From Bacteroidota bacterium (GTDB lineage: Bacteria > Bacteroidota > Bacteroidia > UKL13-3), in the NCBI GenBank assembly GCA_947485745.1, contig CANKQY010000008.1, positions 1 through 49,082 on the forward strand: a stretch of DNA of 49,082 bases, given 5' to 3'. Under the pieces are notes generated by a model. It had not been told where the DNA came from and made no database searches. It saw only the letters and a list, made by a program, of their open reading frames with translations. Position numbers and translations under genes: made by a program. Below are positions 7,843 to 18,110 of the stretch, piece by piece; the stretch's first letter is position 1; every line of letters begins with the position of its first letter.

Positions 7843-10470
7843 CTATTCTGCAGGCGGTGTTTCTTCTTCATCTTCCACATCGTCCTCTTCTTCAGTTTCA
7901 TCTTCAGTTTCATCTTCAATAATTTCTGGTCCAACCTCTTCTATCTCTTTATCGGTTCCGGCAATTACCTCAAATCCTTCTACAATTTCGCCATCCTCTA
8001 CCTCTGGATCTCCCTCACCCTCCTCTTCTCCAGGGATATAGTTTATTTTAGCCACACTTGCAATTTCATCCTTACCACCAATATTGATTAAACGAACACC
8101 TTGAGTTACTCTACCTAAAACTCTCAAAGAACTAACACTTAATCGAATGGTGATACCACTTTTGTTGATAATCATGATATCATTGGTATCATCTACATCC
8201 TTGATAGAAACCAATTTGCCGGTTTTTTCGGTAACATTCATGGCCATAACTCCTTTACCACCACGTTTGGTGATACGGTATGCTTCCACTTCGGTACGTT
8301 TACCCATACCATTTTCGCTCACCACCAAAACATTGGTAACCTTAGGATCTTCAATTGAAACCATTCCAATTACCTCATCACCATCGGCCAATCTAATAGC
8401 TCGAACACCGGTAGCACTTCTGCCCATTGGCCTAACGCCACTTTCGTTGAAGCGAATTGCTTTACCTTCTCTACTTGCGATAATGATTTCACTGGTGCCA
8501 TTTGTTAATCTTGCTTCAACCAAAGTATCTCCTTCACGAACATTCATTGAATTGATACCATTGGCTCTTGGACGGCTATAAGCTTCTAAAGTAGTTTTCT
8601 TGATAGTGCCCTTTTGAGTAACCATAATTACATTATAGGTATTCAAATAATCAGGGTCGCTTAATGTTTTAACGTTTAAGAAAGCCTTCACCTTATCTTC
8701 AACAGGTATGTTGATTAGGTTTTGAATAGCCCTTCCTTTGCTGGTTTTCTCTCCTTCTGGAATTTCAAATACACGTAACCAGAAACACCTACCTTGTTCA
8801 GTAAATAGCAACAAGTAATTGTGGTTTGTTGCCATAAAAATATGTTCAACAAAATCTTCCTGACGTTTTGCAACTCCTCTACTTCCTCTGCCACCGCGGG
8901 CTTGGGTTCTGTATTCATTTAAGCTGGTACGTTTCATGTAACCCAAGTGAGAAATAGTAATAACTACTTCATCATCTGGAATTAAATCTTCCATACTCAT
9001 TTCATTGCCCACCATTTCAATTACACTTCTGCGGGTATCGCCATACTTATCCTTCATTTCAATTAACTCATCCTTGATAATTTGCATACGAAGGGTTTCG
9101 TTTGAAAGGATTTCTTGCAACCTGGCAATCAATTCCATGATTTGGGTGTATTCTTCTTTAATTTTATCGCGTTCTAGACCTGTTAAACGCTGTAAACGCA
9201 TGTCTAGGATTGCTTTTGCCTGGATGTCGGACAATTTAAAATTCTCCATTAAGCCACTTTTGGCTTCATCTGGCGTACGCGATTTACGGATTAAGGCAAT
9301 TACTTCATCTAAATGATCTAAAGCAATTAATAAACCTTCTAAGATATGTGCGCGTTTTTGTGCTTCTTCTAAATCAAATTGTGTTCTGCGAACAACCACA
9401 ACATGGCGGTGATCCACAAAATGAACGATCAAATCTTTGAGGTTAAGCATCTCTGGGCGACCTTTAACCAAAGCAACGTTATTAACACTAAATGAGGTTT
9501 GTAACTGAGAATATTTAAACAATTTGTTTAATACTACATTTGGCACGCAATCACGTTTAAGATCGAATACCATCCTCATACCTTCTCTATCACTCTCGTC
9601 TCTTACATCACTAATTCCTTCAATAACCTTCTCATTTACTAGGTCGGCAATTTGCTTTATTAAAGTAGCCTTGTTAACTTGATAAGGAATTTCACTAACT
9701 ACAATTTGGTCTTTACCAGTTTTTGAAGTTTCGAAACCAGCTTTTGCACGCATAACAATTCTACCGCGACCAGTTTCTAAAGCTTGTTTAACACCTTCAT
9801 AGCCATAAATGATACCTCCAGTTGGAAAATCAGGAGCTTTGATGTATTTCATTAACTCAGAAATGGTAATATCTTTATTGTCTATATAGGCAACAATACC
9901 ATCCACACACTCAGATAAATTATGAGGGGCCATATTGGTGGCCATACCTACGGCAATACCAGAAGCGCCATTCATCAATAAGTTTGGAACTTTTGAAGGA
10001 AGTACGCTAGGTTCAGTTAAACTATCATCAAAGTTTGGCCTAAAATCAACTGTATTTTTATCAATATCAACCAAAAGTTCTTCTGCCATTTTGCGCAACC
10101 TTGCTTCGGTATAACGCATTGCTGCTGGTGGATCACCATCAACTGAACCAAAGTTTCCTTGGCCATCAACCAACATGTAACGCATGTTCCATTCTTGCGC
10201 CATACGCACCATTGCATCGTAAACAGAGGTATCTCCATGTGGGTGATACTTCCCTAAAACTTCTCCAACAATACGAGCTGATTTTTTGTGTGCTCTGTTT
10301 GATGCCAAACCAAGCTCTGTCATACCGTATAAAACACGGCGGTGAACAGGCTTTAAACCATCACGTACATCGGGCAAGGCCCTACTAACGATAACCGACA
10401 TCGAATAATCGATGTAGGCGGTTTTCATTTCATCTTCGATGTTAATCTGTATAATTCTATCTTCTGCCAT
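7843..10470 (-). CDS. gyrA: DNA gyrase subunit A
   Basis: The breakage-reunion subunit of DNA gyrase, which introduces negative supercoils with GyrB. Its 875 residues start with the conserved helix [21 protein letters not shown]. The active-site tyrosine is Y120 in AAMRYTEA. The quinolone-determining region reads [11 protein letters not shown], with Thr and Asp at the classical positions. The C-terminal beta-pinwheel begins after the GyrA-box-like QARGGRG near residue 560, which differs from the E. coli QRRGGKG at the second residue and favours gyrase over ParC. The last 60 or so residues are extremely acidic, a type of tail reported to tune supercoiling in other GyrA proteins. gyrB is not in the window. 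Confidence 0.93.
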   Translation of the reverse strand: MAEDRIIQINIEDEMKTAYIDYSMSVIVSRALPDVRDGLKPVHRRVLYGMTELGLASNRAHKKSARIVGEVLGKYHPHGDTSVYDAMVRMAQEWNMRYMLVDGQGNFGSVDGDPPAAMRYTEARLRKMAEELLVDIDKNTVDFRPNFDDSLTEPSVLPSKVPNLLMNGASGIAVGMATNMAPHNLSECVDGIVAYIDNKDITISELMKYIKAPDFPTGGIIYGYEGVKQALETGRGRIVMRAKAGFETSKTGKDQIVVSEIPYQVNKATLIKQIADLVNEKVIEGISDVRDESDREGMRMVFDLKRDCVPNVVLNKLFKYSQLQTSFSVNNVALVKGRPEMLNLKDLIVHFVDHRHVVVVRRTQFDLEEAQKRAHILEGLLIALDHLDEVIALIRKSRTPDEAKSGLMENFKLSDIQAKAILDMRLQRLTGLERDKIKEEYTQIMELIARLQEILSNETLRMQIIKDELIEMKDKYGDTRRSVIEMVGNEMSMEDLIPDDEVVITISHLGYMKRTSLNEYRTQARGGRGSRGVAKRQEDFVEHIFMATNHNYLLLFTEQGRCFWLRVFEIPEGEKTSKGRAIQNLINIPVEDKVKAFLNVKTLSDPDYLNTYNVIMVTQKGTIKKTTLEAYSRPRANGINSMNVREGDTLVEARLTNGTSEIIIASREGKAIRFNESGVRPMGRSATGVRAIRLADGDEVIGMVSIEDPKVTNVLVVSENGMGKRTEVEAYRITKRGGKGVMAMNVTEKTGKLVSIKDVDDTNDIMIINKSGITIRLSVSSLRVLGRVTQGVRLINIGGKDEIASVAKINYIPGEEEGEGDPEVEDGEIVEGFEVIAGTDKEIEEVGPEIIEDETEDETEEEDDVEDEEETPPAE

Positions 10471-10679
10471 AATCTTGAGTTAATTGCTTGATTTATAATA
10501 CCTGATAAGTGTTACTGTTTTAATAGTTTATACAATCCTCAAAAACAGCTAGGCCTTATGGTTATAAATCATTGCAAAATATGCTATTTTGGACGATTTA
10601 CTGGCATAAAATTCCCACAAAAAAAAGATAGTTTGTGGATAAGAAATTGTTCCTTTTTTTCTATTACTTTTGGGACTAT

Positions 10680-13052
10680 ATGATAAAGAAATTAAATGTT
10701 CTCATACTAGGTATTGTTTTGAACCTAAATATCTCAATATTATCGGCCAATCGTGTTGATTCTATTGATATTATTCATTATAATATTGAAGCCAATTTAC
10801 GCAACATAAGCAGTAAGCAAATTTCTGGTTCTGCCACGCTTGTTGGTTTGGTTAAATATGCCCAAACAAAATCGTTGGTGCTCGACTTGTTAAAATTAAC
10901 TGTTGGTTCGGTTCAATGCAATGGAAATACAACTACATTTTCTCAAACAGATTCAACCCTTCATTTGCGCTTGGGTCAAACCTATAACATTGGTGACACC
11001 TTAAGAATTACCATTGAATACGCTGGTGCCCCAAAACTTGATGCTCGTTGGGGAGGCTTTTATTTTAGTGGAAACTACGCTTACAATATGGGCGTTGGCA
11101 TGGCAAGTAATCCTGTTAATTTTGGCAGATGTTGGTATCCTTGTATTGATAATTTTACGGATAAAGCCACTTATGAATTTCATATAACCACGGATACGGG
11201 CTTTATGGCGGTTTGTAATGGCATTCAATCTCCTGCCACACCTGCAGCAAACAACGGTCTTACTTGGCATTGGCGCTTGGGTCAGGAAATACCTACTTAT
11301 ATAGCCAACCTTGCAGTAAGTAAATATGTAATTGTGAACCAAGTTTACCAGGGAATGAAAAGAAATATTCCAATTACGCTTGCTGTTGAACCTAAGGACA
11401 CCAATAATGTAAAAGCCTCTTTTGCCAAATTGAACAATGCTTTGCAGTGTTTTGAAGATAAGTTTGGTCCTTATGAATTTGATAGAATTGGCTATGTTGG
11501 CGTACCCTTTACGTCAGGTGCTATGGAGCATGCAGGTAATATCTCGTATCCTTTGTATGCCATTGATGGCTCTAGCACTTATGAAACATTAATGGCCCAT
11601 GAGCTTTCGCATCATTGGTTTGGAAACCTTGTTACAACAGGTACTGCTGGAGATATGTGGCTCAACGAAGGTTGGGCAAGTTATTGCGAGGCAATTTTTT
11701 TAGAGTGTGTATATGGTATAGAGGCCTATAACAATAAAATAAACAGCGAGTTATTTGAGGTACTTCGTTGGGCTCACGTGAGAGATGGCGGGTATTTACC
11801 TGTATCTGGAGTGCCATTGGCTCAAACCTATGGCACGCATGTGTATACTAAGGGTAGTTTGATGGCGCATAGCTTGAGAATGCTTGTTAATAATGACACC
11901 GCATTTTTTAATACTTGTAAATCTTATTTGACCAAATACCGTTTTAAAACTGCTTCTAGTGCTGATTTGCAAAGCCATTTTAAAAGCAGATTTGGTTCAG
12001 AAATTGATGCCTTTTTTGATTCTTATATTTATGACAAAGGGCACATTGACCTGCAATTAGAAAGGATTGAGTTCCTTGGAGACCAAGGAATCTCTAAACC
12101 TTATTTTAAATTAATGTCGAGACATAAGACAATTATTCCAAATAGCTTATTTGTCTATTTGCGATATTTTAATGATCCATATTTGCCTCAATTTATATAT
12201 CCAGTTATGTTGACTAGAAATCCAATTACAGATGAGTTTGTTGGACCTGCAGGTATATATTTGGCAAATGATGTTTTAGCAGGAATTAATCCAGGAATGA
12301 TGTTGGGGGCTACAACTTATTTGGGTTGGGTTAAAGGAAATGGCGTTCAAAACTTGCAAAATGTTCTCCTTACCATAACACCAAACTTTAATCCAACAAC
12401 TGACTCCACCTATTTAATGATTCAACATCATTTTGCAGGTCCATGGATAGGAAAAAGAGAAATTCCAAAAGGAATTAGGGTTTCATCAGAAAGATACTGG
12501 CATATAAATGGTTACTCTTGGGAGCCAAATTCTAATTTCACTGCATTCTTTAATTATGATGGCACCACCAATAATAAGAGCTCTGGGCATCTCGATAATG
12601 AACTGATTATTGGAACAGAAGATAGCCTAGTGTTGCTATACAGGCCAAATGCACAATCTCCATTTGTAGTTGAAACTAATTTAACTTTTCAACCGGGAGG
12701 CAATAAAACTGATAAATTGGGAAGATTTTGGGTAAACAACCTCAAAAAAGGGGATTATGTTTTTGGTTATAGAGATGCTGCTGCCTCAGTTAATAAAATT
12801 GAAGAAGAACAAAGAGCCATCAAGTTGTATCCAAATCCAAGCGATAGCCATTTTACTGTTGAATTTCCTGCCAATCATGCCTCAGGAACTATAAAGGTAA
12901 TAGACATGAAAGGTAATGTTGTTTTTGAATCCAAGTTTAACAAGAACGATCAAGAATTAAAAATGAATAGCTCATCTTGGCATGATGGAAATTATGTTTT
13001 GATTTTTGAAGATTTGAAAGGTAAAATAACAAAGAACTTCATAGTTAAATAA
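10680..13052 (+). CDS. M1 family aminopeptidase-like metalloprotease with type IX sorting domain
   Basis: A secreted 790-residue gluzincin. The open frame reaches back to a GTG at 10635, but I choose the ATG at 10680 because a signal peptide (MIKKLNVLILGIVL...) starts there. The zinc site is HELSH (about H307 and H311) with the third ligand in WLNEGWASY (about E330), the exact M1 spacing. The substrate N-terminus loop reads GAMEH instead of the usual GAMEN. The transition-state tyrosine is probably in HVYTKGSLMAH. The final 75 residues are a type IX sorting domain beginning IKLYPNPSDSHF. The protein is thus exported, unlike cytoplasmic PepN. fdhD begins one base after its stop, suggesting a shared transcript. 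Confidence 0.9.
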   Translation: MIKKLNVLILGIVLNLNISILSANRVDSIDIIHYNIEANLRNISSKQISGSATLVGLVKYAQTKSLVLDLLKLTVGSVQCNGNTTTFSQTDSTLHLRLGQTYNIGDTLRITIEYAGAPKLDARWGGFYFSGNYAYNMGVGMASNPVNFGRCWYPCIDNFTDKATYEFHITTDTGFMAVCNGIQSPATPAANNGLTWHWRLGQEIPTYIANLAVSKYVIVNQVYQGMKRNIPITLAVEPKDTNNVKASFAKLNNALQCFEDKFGPYEFDRIGYVGVPFTSGAMEHAGNISYPLYAIDGSSTYETLMAHELSHHWFGNLVTTGTAGDMWLNEGWASYCEAIFLECVYGIEAYNNKINSELFEVLRWAHVRDGGYLPVSGVPLAQTYGTHVYTKGSLMAHSLRMLVNNDTAFFNTCKSYLTKYRFKTASSADLQSHFKSRFGSEIDAFFDSYIYDKGHIDLQLERIEFLGDQGISKPYFKLMSRHKTIIPNSLFVYLRYFNDPYLPQFIYPVMLTRNPITDEFVGPAGIYLANDVLAGINPGMMLGATTYLGWVKGNGVQNLQNVLLTITPNFNPTTDSTYLMIQHHFAGPWIGKREIPKGIRVSSERYWHINGYSWEPNSNFTAFFNYDGTTNNKSSGHLDNELIIGTEDSLVLLYRPNAQSPFVVETNLTFQPGGNKTDKLGRFWVNNLKKGDYVFGYRDAAASVNKIEEEQRAIKLYPNPSDSHFTVEFPANHASGTIKVIDMKGNVVFESKFNKNDQELKMNSSSWHDGNYVLIFEDLKGKITKNFIVK

Positions 13053-13053
13053 G

Positions 13054-13911
13054 ATGGAGAAAGCGCCTGTTTCTGCTATTCGTTTACTTCGTATTACTGA
13101 TGGCATTGAAGAATACAAAGAAGATTTGTTGGCAGTTGAAGAGCCATTGGAAATAAAGTTGGGATTTGGTGAAATAGGTAATAGGCAGCAGCAAAGAATA
13201 TCTGTTACCATGCGCACTCCTGGCAATGATTTTGAATTGGCTTTGGGATTTTTATTCACGGAAGGAATCATTAAAAATGCATCAGACATTGCTAGCATAA
13301 AATATTGCACCGATTTAAATACCAAAGAAAATGAGTTCAATGTAGTTCGGGTTGAACTCAATGAAAATATTGATTTTGATTCAGCTTCTTTGCAGAGAAA
13401 TTTCTATACAACATCTAGTTGCGGTGTATGCGGCAAGGCTAGTATTGATGATGTTTTTCAGCATTGCGACAAGCTAATTTATACCAAAGAAAAGTTAGCT
13501 ACTTCTACCCTACTTGAATTACCAAAAACACTTAGAAACAAACAGCAGGTATTCACTTATACTGGAGGCTTACATGCTTGTGCATTATTCAATTTTAACG
13601 GAGAATTGGTGTTAAGCAGAGAAGATGTTGGTAGGCACAATGCGCTCGATAAATTAATTGGGGCAAGTTTAGGTTCGAACCAAAACAACTTTGATAACAG
13701 CGTTTTGTTGTTAAGTGGAAGGGCGAGTTTTGAATTACTTCAAAAAGCCGCCATGGCTAAAATACCAATAGTAGCTGCTATTGGCGCACCTTCAAGTTTA
13801 GCGGTTGACATAGCCAAAGAAGTTGGTATAACCTTGATTGGCTTTTTAAAAGAAAATAAGTTCAATATTTATTGTGGAGAAGACAGAATTTTAATAGAAA
13901 AGCAAGATTAA
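13054..13911 (+). CDS. fdhD: FdhD-type sulfurtransferase for formate dehydrogenase
   Basis: FdhD passes sulfur from the cysteine desulfurase IscS to the molybdenum cofactor of formate dehydrogenase, a step needed for activity. The 285-residue protein shows the functional CxxC as [12 protein letters not shown] (C123 and C126) and the conserved stretch [17 protein letters not shown]. The C-terminal nucleotide-binding-like part has [31 protein letters not shown] written over two conserved blocks. It begins one base after the M1 protease stop. Its stop overlaps the convergent parE stop by four bases. No formate dehydrogenase or molybdopterin gene lies in this window, so the client must be elsewhere. 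Confidence 0.93.
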   Translation: MEKAPVSAIRLLRITDGIEEYKEDLLAVEEPLEIKLGFGEIGNRQQQRISVTMRTPGNDFELALGFLFTEGIIKNASDIASIKYCTDLNTKENEFNVVRVELNENIDFDSASLQRNFYTTSSCGVCGKASIDDVFQHCDKLIYTKEKLATSTLLELPKTLRNKQQVFTYTGGLHACALFNFNGELVLSREDVGRHNALDKLIGASLGSNQNNFDNSVLLLSGRASFELLQKAAMAKIPIVAAIGAPSSLAVDIAKEVGITLIGFLKENKFNIYCGEDRILIEKQD

Positions 13912-15791
13912 ACCAGTTCTTCTTCCTCTTCCTCCTCTTTGATTACCGTATCCTTTTCAATTCTTAGGTTATCTATAATAAATGCTTGCCTATCCATGGT
14001 GTTTTTTCCCATGTAGTACTCTAACATTTTTTGTATTGGCATATCAGGAGTAAGCAATACTGGCTGCAAACGCATGTCTTCACCAATAAACAAACCAAAC
14101 TCATCAGGTGAAATTTCACCCAAACCCTTAAACCTTGTTATCTCTGGCCTTACACCTAATTGCCTGATGGCATCATGCCTTTCTTGGTCGGTATAACAAT
14201 AGATTGTTTTTTGTTTATTCCTCACCCTAAACAAAGGCGTTTCAAGAATATAAATATGTCCGTTCTTCGCTAAATCTGGGAAAAATTGCAAGAAGAAAGT
14301 GAGTAAAAGCAATCGAATGTGCATGCCATCTACGTCTGCATCTGTGGCCACTACAATTCTGTTATACCTGAGGTCTTCAATGCTTTCTTCAATATTAAGT
14401 GCATGTTGTAACAGGTTAAACTCTTCGTTTTCGTATACAATTTTCTTAGTTAGCCCATAGCTATTTAATGGCTTACCACGCAAACTAAATACAGCTTGTA
14501 ACTCAACATTTCTACTTTTAGTAATAGAACCACTTGCCGAATCTCCTTCGGTAATAAACAAGGTTGTTTCAAACCTGCGTTCATCCTTTCCTTCGTTGTA
14601 ATGTAACTTACAATCGCGGAGTTTTTTATTGTGCAAGTTGGCCTTCTTTGCTCTATCGTTGGCAAGCTTTTTAATACCGGCCATTTCCTTGCGCTCACGT
14701 TCACTTTGGTTGATCCTCCGCAAAAGTGCGTCGGCAGCCTCTGGGTGTTTGTGTAGAAAATCATCCAAACTTTTCTTGAGAAAGTCCATTATAAACTGTT
14801 TAACCGATGGGGATTCGGTTGGCGCCATATTTTGGGATCCCAATTTTGTTTTGGTTTGACTTTCAAAAACAGGCTCTTGAACCCTAATACTTACCGCGGC
14901 GATAATACTTGCGCGTATATCAGCTAAATCAAAATCTTTTTTATAGAAATCTCTAACCGTTTTGGCAAATGCTTCACGAAATGCATTTAAATGCGTTCCA
15001 CCTTGAGTTGTATGCTGACCATTAACGAAGCTATAGTATTCCTCACCATATTGGTTTTCGTGAGTAATTGCTACCTCAATGTCCTCACCTCTTAAGTGAA
15101 TAATTGGATATCGAAGCGCTTCTTCGTTGGTTTTTCTTTTCAGTAAATCCAATAAACCATCTTTAGAAAAGAACTTTTTATCGTTGAACCAAATAGTTAA
15201 GCCAGCATTTAGGTAAACATAATTCCAAAGCATGTTATCAATGTATTCATTGATGTATTTAAAATGCTTAAAAATGGTGTCATCAGCTATAAATGTAATA
15301 GCTGTGCCATTAGGTTCAATGGTATCTTGAAGTTTATGCTCTTTGGCTAAATGTCCTTTTTCAAATTCTGCAATTTTGGTTTTGCCATCTCTAAATGATT
15401 GGGCTTTAAAGTTTGCCGAAAGGGCATTAACGGCCTTGGTTCCAACTCCATTTAAACCAACCGATTTTTTAAAAGCAGATGAATCATATTTACCCCCGGT
15501 ATTGATTTGAGATACGCACTCAATAACCTTACCTAAAGGAATGCCCCTTCCATAATCCCTAATAAATGCTTTGTTTTCGGTAATTTTAATATCAATTTGC
15601 CTGCCATTACCCATTACAAATTCATCAATGGAGTTATCTATAATCTCCTTGAGTAAGATGTAAATTCCATCATCCATGGCACTTCCATCTCCCAATTTAC
15701 CAATATACATGCCTGGCCTGAGCCTAATGTGCTCGCGCCAATCTAAAGACCGTATACTACTTTCATCGTAATTTACTATTTCCTCTGCCAT
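13908..15791 (-). CDS. parE: DNA topoisomerase IV subunit B
   Basis: The ATPase subunit of topoisomerase IV, which unlinks replicated chromosomes. The GHKL ATPase domain includes the IIDNSIDEF and GRGIPLG motifs (about residues 48-100) and [14 protein letters not shown]. The TOPRIM domain carries [10 protein letters not shown] and the metal-binding [14 protein letters not shown]. At 627 residues it is the short ParE form, with no long GyrB insertion. The Ser in EGDSASGS, where most GyrB and ParE proteins have Gly, fits Bacteroidota ParE as I know it. The C-terminus is a short acidic run ([12 protein letters not shown]). parC, usually adjacent, is absent here. The start is the only ATG before the conserved N-terminus. 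Confidence 0.9.
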   Translation of the reverse strand: MAEEIVNYDESSIRSLDWREHIRLRPGMYIGKLGDGSAMDDGIYILLKEIIDNSIDEFVMGNGRQIDIKITENKAFIRDYGRGIPLGKVIECVSQINTGGKYDSSAFKKSVGLNGVGTKAVNALSANFKAQSFRDGKTKIAEFEKGHLAKEHKLQDTIEPNGTAITFIADDTIFKHFKYINEYIDNMLWNYVYLNAGLTIWFNDKKFFSKDGLLDLLKRKTNEEALRYPIIHLRGEDIEVAITHENQYGEEYYSFVNGQHTTQGGTHLNAFREAFAKTVRDFYKKDFDLADIRASIIAAVSIRVQEPVFESQTKTKLGSQNMAPTESPSVKQFIMDFLKKSLDDFLHKHPEAADALLRRINQSERERKEMAGIKKLANDRAKKANLHNKKLRDCKLHYNEGKDERRFETTLFITEGDSASGSITKSRNVELQAVFSLRGKPLNSYGLTKKIVYENEEFNLLQHALNIEESIEDLRYNRIVVATDADVDGMHIRLLLLTFFLQFFPDLAKNGHIYILETPLFRVRNKQKTIYCYTDQERHDAIRQLGVRPEITRFKGLGEISPDEFGLFIGEDMRLQPVLLTPDMPIQKMLEYYMGKNTMDRQAFIIDNLRIEKDTVIKEEEEEEELV

Positions 15792-16053
15792 ACCCTATTT
15801 TGAAGATGCTAAGATAAGCACTCTTGTATTATTGTAATTAGTTGGTTTTGCACAATGGTGTGGAAAATTAGTGAAATTGAGTACATGTACCACATCAATT
15901 AAATGAAAGAAGGTTTTTTTAAAAAGTCTGTCAAATACATATTTTCGGAAATTATGAGTTATATAGTTTTTAAGCGCAACGAACTATGAAAGATTTGTAA
16001 ATTTTTAAATATCCACTCATTTACAATCAATTTAGTGTAATTCTTTAAACAAA
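15792..16053. other. Intergenic stretch between parE and the OmpA/TPR lipoprotein gene
   Basis: Together with the terminator at 16054-16083 this gap is 312 bases. It is AT-rich and should hold the parE promoter at its left end; on the minus strand TATCTTAG near 15810 is one base off TAnnTTTG. A 28-codon frame (15903-15989) has nothing to support it. Confidence 0.4.
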
Positions 16054-16083
16054 AAAACCCGAAACAAAACAGCTTCGGGTTTT
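16054..16083 (-). terminator. Terminator of the OmpA/TPR lipoprotein gene
   Basis: Perfect 10-base arms AAAACCCGAA (16054-16063) and TTCGGGTTTT (16074-16083) enclose a 10-base loop. The T run on the minus strand comes from the A run at 16051-16057. It lies 20 bases after the stop codon. Confidence 0.85.
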
Positions 16084-16103
16084 CCTAAAAAAAATACTTT
16101 TAA

Positions 16104-17834
16104 TTATCTGATGGCAGCTCCAAATAATGGATTATTGAAGAACTTAACAAATTCTAAATCATCTTTAGCAATGGTTCTAACTTCAGCATTTTTAGCTACA
16201 GCTTGAGCCAAATTAGTTGTACAAACATCTTGGTTATTCATTCTTGCACCACAAATGGCACGCAAATAATAGTGTTCCCAAGTTAATTCATCAGGGTTGA
16301 TGTTATCGATGGTAGTTTTTGCTCCATTTGCATCACCATTCAATAATTGAGCTAAAGCTGAATTAAAATCAGATTTGCCGCTTTTTCCAAAATTACTAAC
16401 CGCTGAGGCGTAGTTTCCAGCTTTTACGTCGTAAACACCTAAATTATAATAGGTATTTGCGCCATTTTTAGCGGCTTGTTCGTAGTAGCTGCGTGCATTA
16501 ACTAAATCTCCTTTAGCCTTATATAATGCACCCATATTTGCCAACACTGTACCATTGTTTGCACTTAATTCATTGGCAGTAATTAAATTTATGTTAGCAT
16601 CATTGAGGTTTGCATTTTGTAAATTAACTACAGCCAAATCATTGAAGCCTCTCCAATCACCAGAAGCCTTCATGGTGCAGGTAATTAATAGTACCTCTTT
16701 TAGCTTAAGGTCTTTGGTAATAATAGATAAATGATACAATTCTGAATTATTCAATTGATCGGTCTTATCTGTGAATGTAACTAATTCGGCTTCAGTTTTA
16801 AATGGTTTATTCCCAATAACTACTAATTCCGACTTACGTAATTTAGGTAAAATCACCTCAGTTGCTTTTTTCCATGATTTTTCATGGTCTTTGCGCAATT
16901 GAGCTTCACGATCTTCATCACTAATATTTGTATTATTTACAATAGCAATCATCGCATCTTTGTCTGTAAAATTTGAACTAGCCAACTCATTAGCAAATCC
17001 TTTCCAGTCTTCTGCTAACATATAACCCATGCTAAAATTACTGTCGTTCACTTCTGCAAATCCTAATTTCTTTAGTTCTTTTCTAAAGTATGCGAATGTA
17101 GAGGTTGACCTACCTTTTGATAGGTTACTATTTCTTTCTAATTCTCCATCAGGTGAAGCATAAGCATTTATTGAAATACCCCTTACTATCCAATTTGGAT
17201 CTTTGGTAAGTAATACCTTTAAATTGTTGATTTGGGTTTTGTTATTGATTGATTTACCAACTTTAAAATTATCATTAAACTTATCCACATCCATTGGGAA
17301 ATAAATATTAACTGACTTATTGCTAATTTCTGGTTGATAGTTATCTGTAGCTAATTGATATTCATTTGAAAATTTAAGCATACCTGCAGTGGTAATGGTA
17401 CCAAGAACCATGATACTATCAGAAACCTTAACAGGTTTTTCCGCAACAGTAAAACGAGGGTACAATTTTACATTTTTCAAATCTGTGGTATATGGTATTT
17501 TATCTGAATAAACTACCTTACCTCCAGTTTTAGAATTGATGGTATAATCAGCTGTACCTTTCCCTTTTTCGCCTTTCAGTGTTAAACTTTTAAGTGCGAT
17601 TTCTTTTCCATCTTTTGTTTTAAGAAAAGGTTGGAAAGTGGCAACTGTACTCGATTTAACTGATTTTGGTGGTACGTTACCTGTAATGACTACACTAACT
17701 GAGTCTGCCCTCATTTCCAATGGATTTGGGTTGACTGAATAGCTGTTTTTTGTAAAGTTAGGACCACTACATGCGGCTAAAAAAACAGAAGTACCTAAAC
17801 TTAGAGGTAGAACTTTTTGTAAAAAATCCTTCAT
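16104..17834 (-). CDS. Lipoprotein combining an OmpA-like domain and TPR repeats
   Basis: A 576-residue protein with a lipoprotein signal (lipobox LAAC, Cys near residue 22). The N-terminal 150 residues look beta-rich, with ITGNVPPKSVKSSTVATFQP. An OmpA-like region follows (about 180-270), with IYFPMDVDKFND at its start and the peptidoglycan-binding-type motif INAYASPDGELERNSNLSKGRS written partly here as ASPDGELERN. TPR-like helices occupy about 420-540, for example GNYASAVSNFGKSGK. OmpA domains commonly bind peptidoglycan, so an outer-membrane-to-wall link or assembly role is inferred. The gene is monocistronic and divergent from the ftsE pair. I do not recognise a named family. Confidence 0.75.
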   Translation of the reverse strand: MKDFLQKVLPLSLGTSVFLAACSGPNFTKNSYSVNPNPLEMRADSVSVVITGNVPPKSVKSSTVATFQPFLKTKDGKEIALKSLTLKGEKGKGTADYTINSKTGGKVVYSDKIPYTTDLKNVKLYPRFTVAEKPVKVSDSIMVLGTITTAGMLKFSNEYQLATDNYQPEISNKSVNIYFPMDVDKFNDNFKVGKSINNKTQINNLKVLLTKDPNWIVRGISINAYASPDGELERNSNLSKGRSTSTFAYFRKELKKLGFAEVNDSNFSMGYMLAEDWKGFANELASSNFTDKDAMIAIVNNTNISDEDREAQLRKDHEKSWKKATEVILPKLRKSELVVIGNKPFKTEAELVTFTDKTDQLNNSELYHLSIITKDLKLKEVLLITCTMKASGDWRGFNDLAVVNLQNANLNDANINLITANELSANNGTVLANMGALYKAKGDLVNARSYYEQAAKNGANTYYNLGVYDVKAGNYASAVSNFGKSGKSDFNSALAQLLNGDANGAKTTIDNINPDELTWEHYYLRAICGARMNNQDVCTTNLAQAVAKNAEVRTIAKDDLEFVKFFNNPLFGAAIR

Positions 17835-17900
17835 TGTTAATTAATTTTGGTGCACAATAATAGTTTATTGTAGCAAAAAATAAAAATAATAATCATCATT

Positions 17901-18110
17901 TTGTACATAATTAAAATTAAAGGAAAGGCTAAAATTCCAGATTACCTTCAAGTAAGGGATGATAATTTCACCTTAATAGCCTATACAAGAACAGACAGGC
18001 CAGAGAAGGCTCTCGAGAAATGTGGTTTAGGATCACACATTACCAAAATATTATTTTTAATGAATGAAATACCATTTGGCCAAATGACTAAATTAGAACT
18101 CAATGACTAA
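17901..18110 (+). CDS. Small conserved-looking protein coupled to ftsE
   Basis: A 69-residue frame whose stop lies inside the start of ftsE (8-base overlap), arguing for a translated, coupled gene. No ATG exists upstream in frame. The TTG at 17901 gives MYIIKIKGKAKIPDYLQVRD, which looks like a complete N-terminus; the ATT just before it is also possible. There is no signal peptide or membrane segment. A TCATTTTG sequence at 17894-17901, one base off the -7 consensus, overlaps this start, so either it is not the promoter or the true start is further in. Function is unknown; the link to FtsE suggests cell division or envelope work but is inference only. Confidence 0.65.
   Translation: MYIIKIKGKAKIPDYLQVRDDNFTLIAYTRTDRPEKALEKCGLGSHITKILFLMNEIPFGQMTKLELND

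Noticed and set aside
8147-8581. 144-residue frame antisense to gyrA
   Set aside because: It lies wholly inside gyrA, has a composition of mirrored codons (Ile/Leu/Ser/Thr-rich) and no start signal.
10665-10672. TACTTTTG just before the M1 protease ATG as its promoter
   Set aside because: It would leave a leader of almost no length and has no TTG at the right distance; left as undecided, not listed as a feature.
12972-13361. 129-residue antisense frame over the M1/fdhD junction
   Set aside because: Both opposite genes are well supported by motifs; the frame has no domain or promoter.
15903-15989. 28-codon frame after parE
   Set aside because: No supporting signals; AT-rich filler codons.
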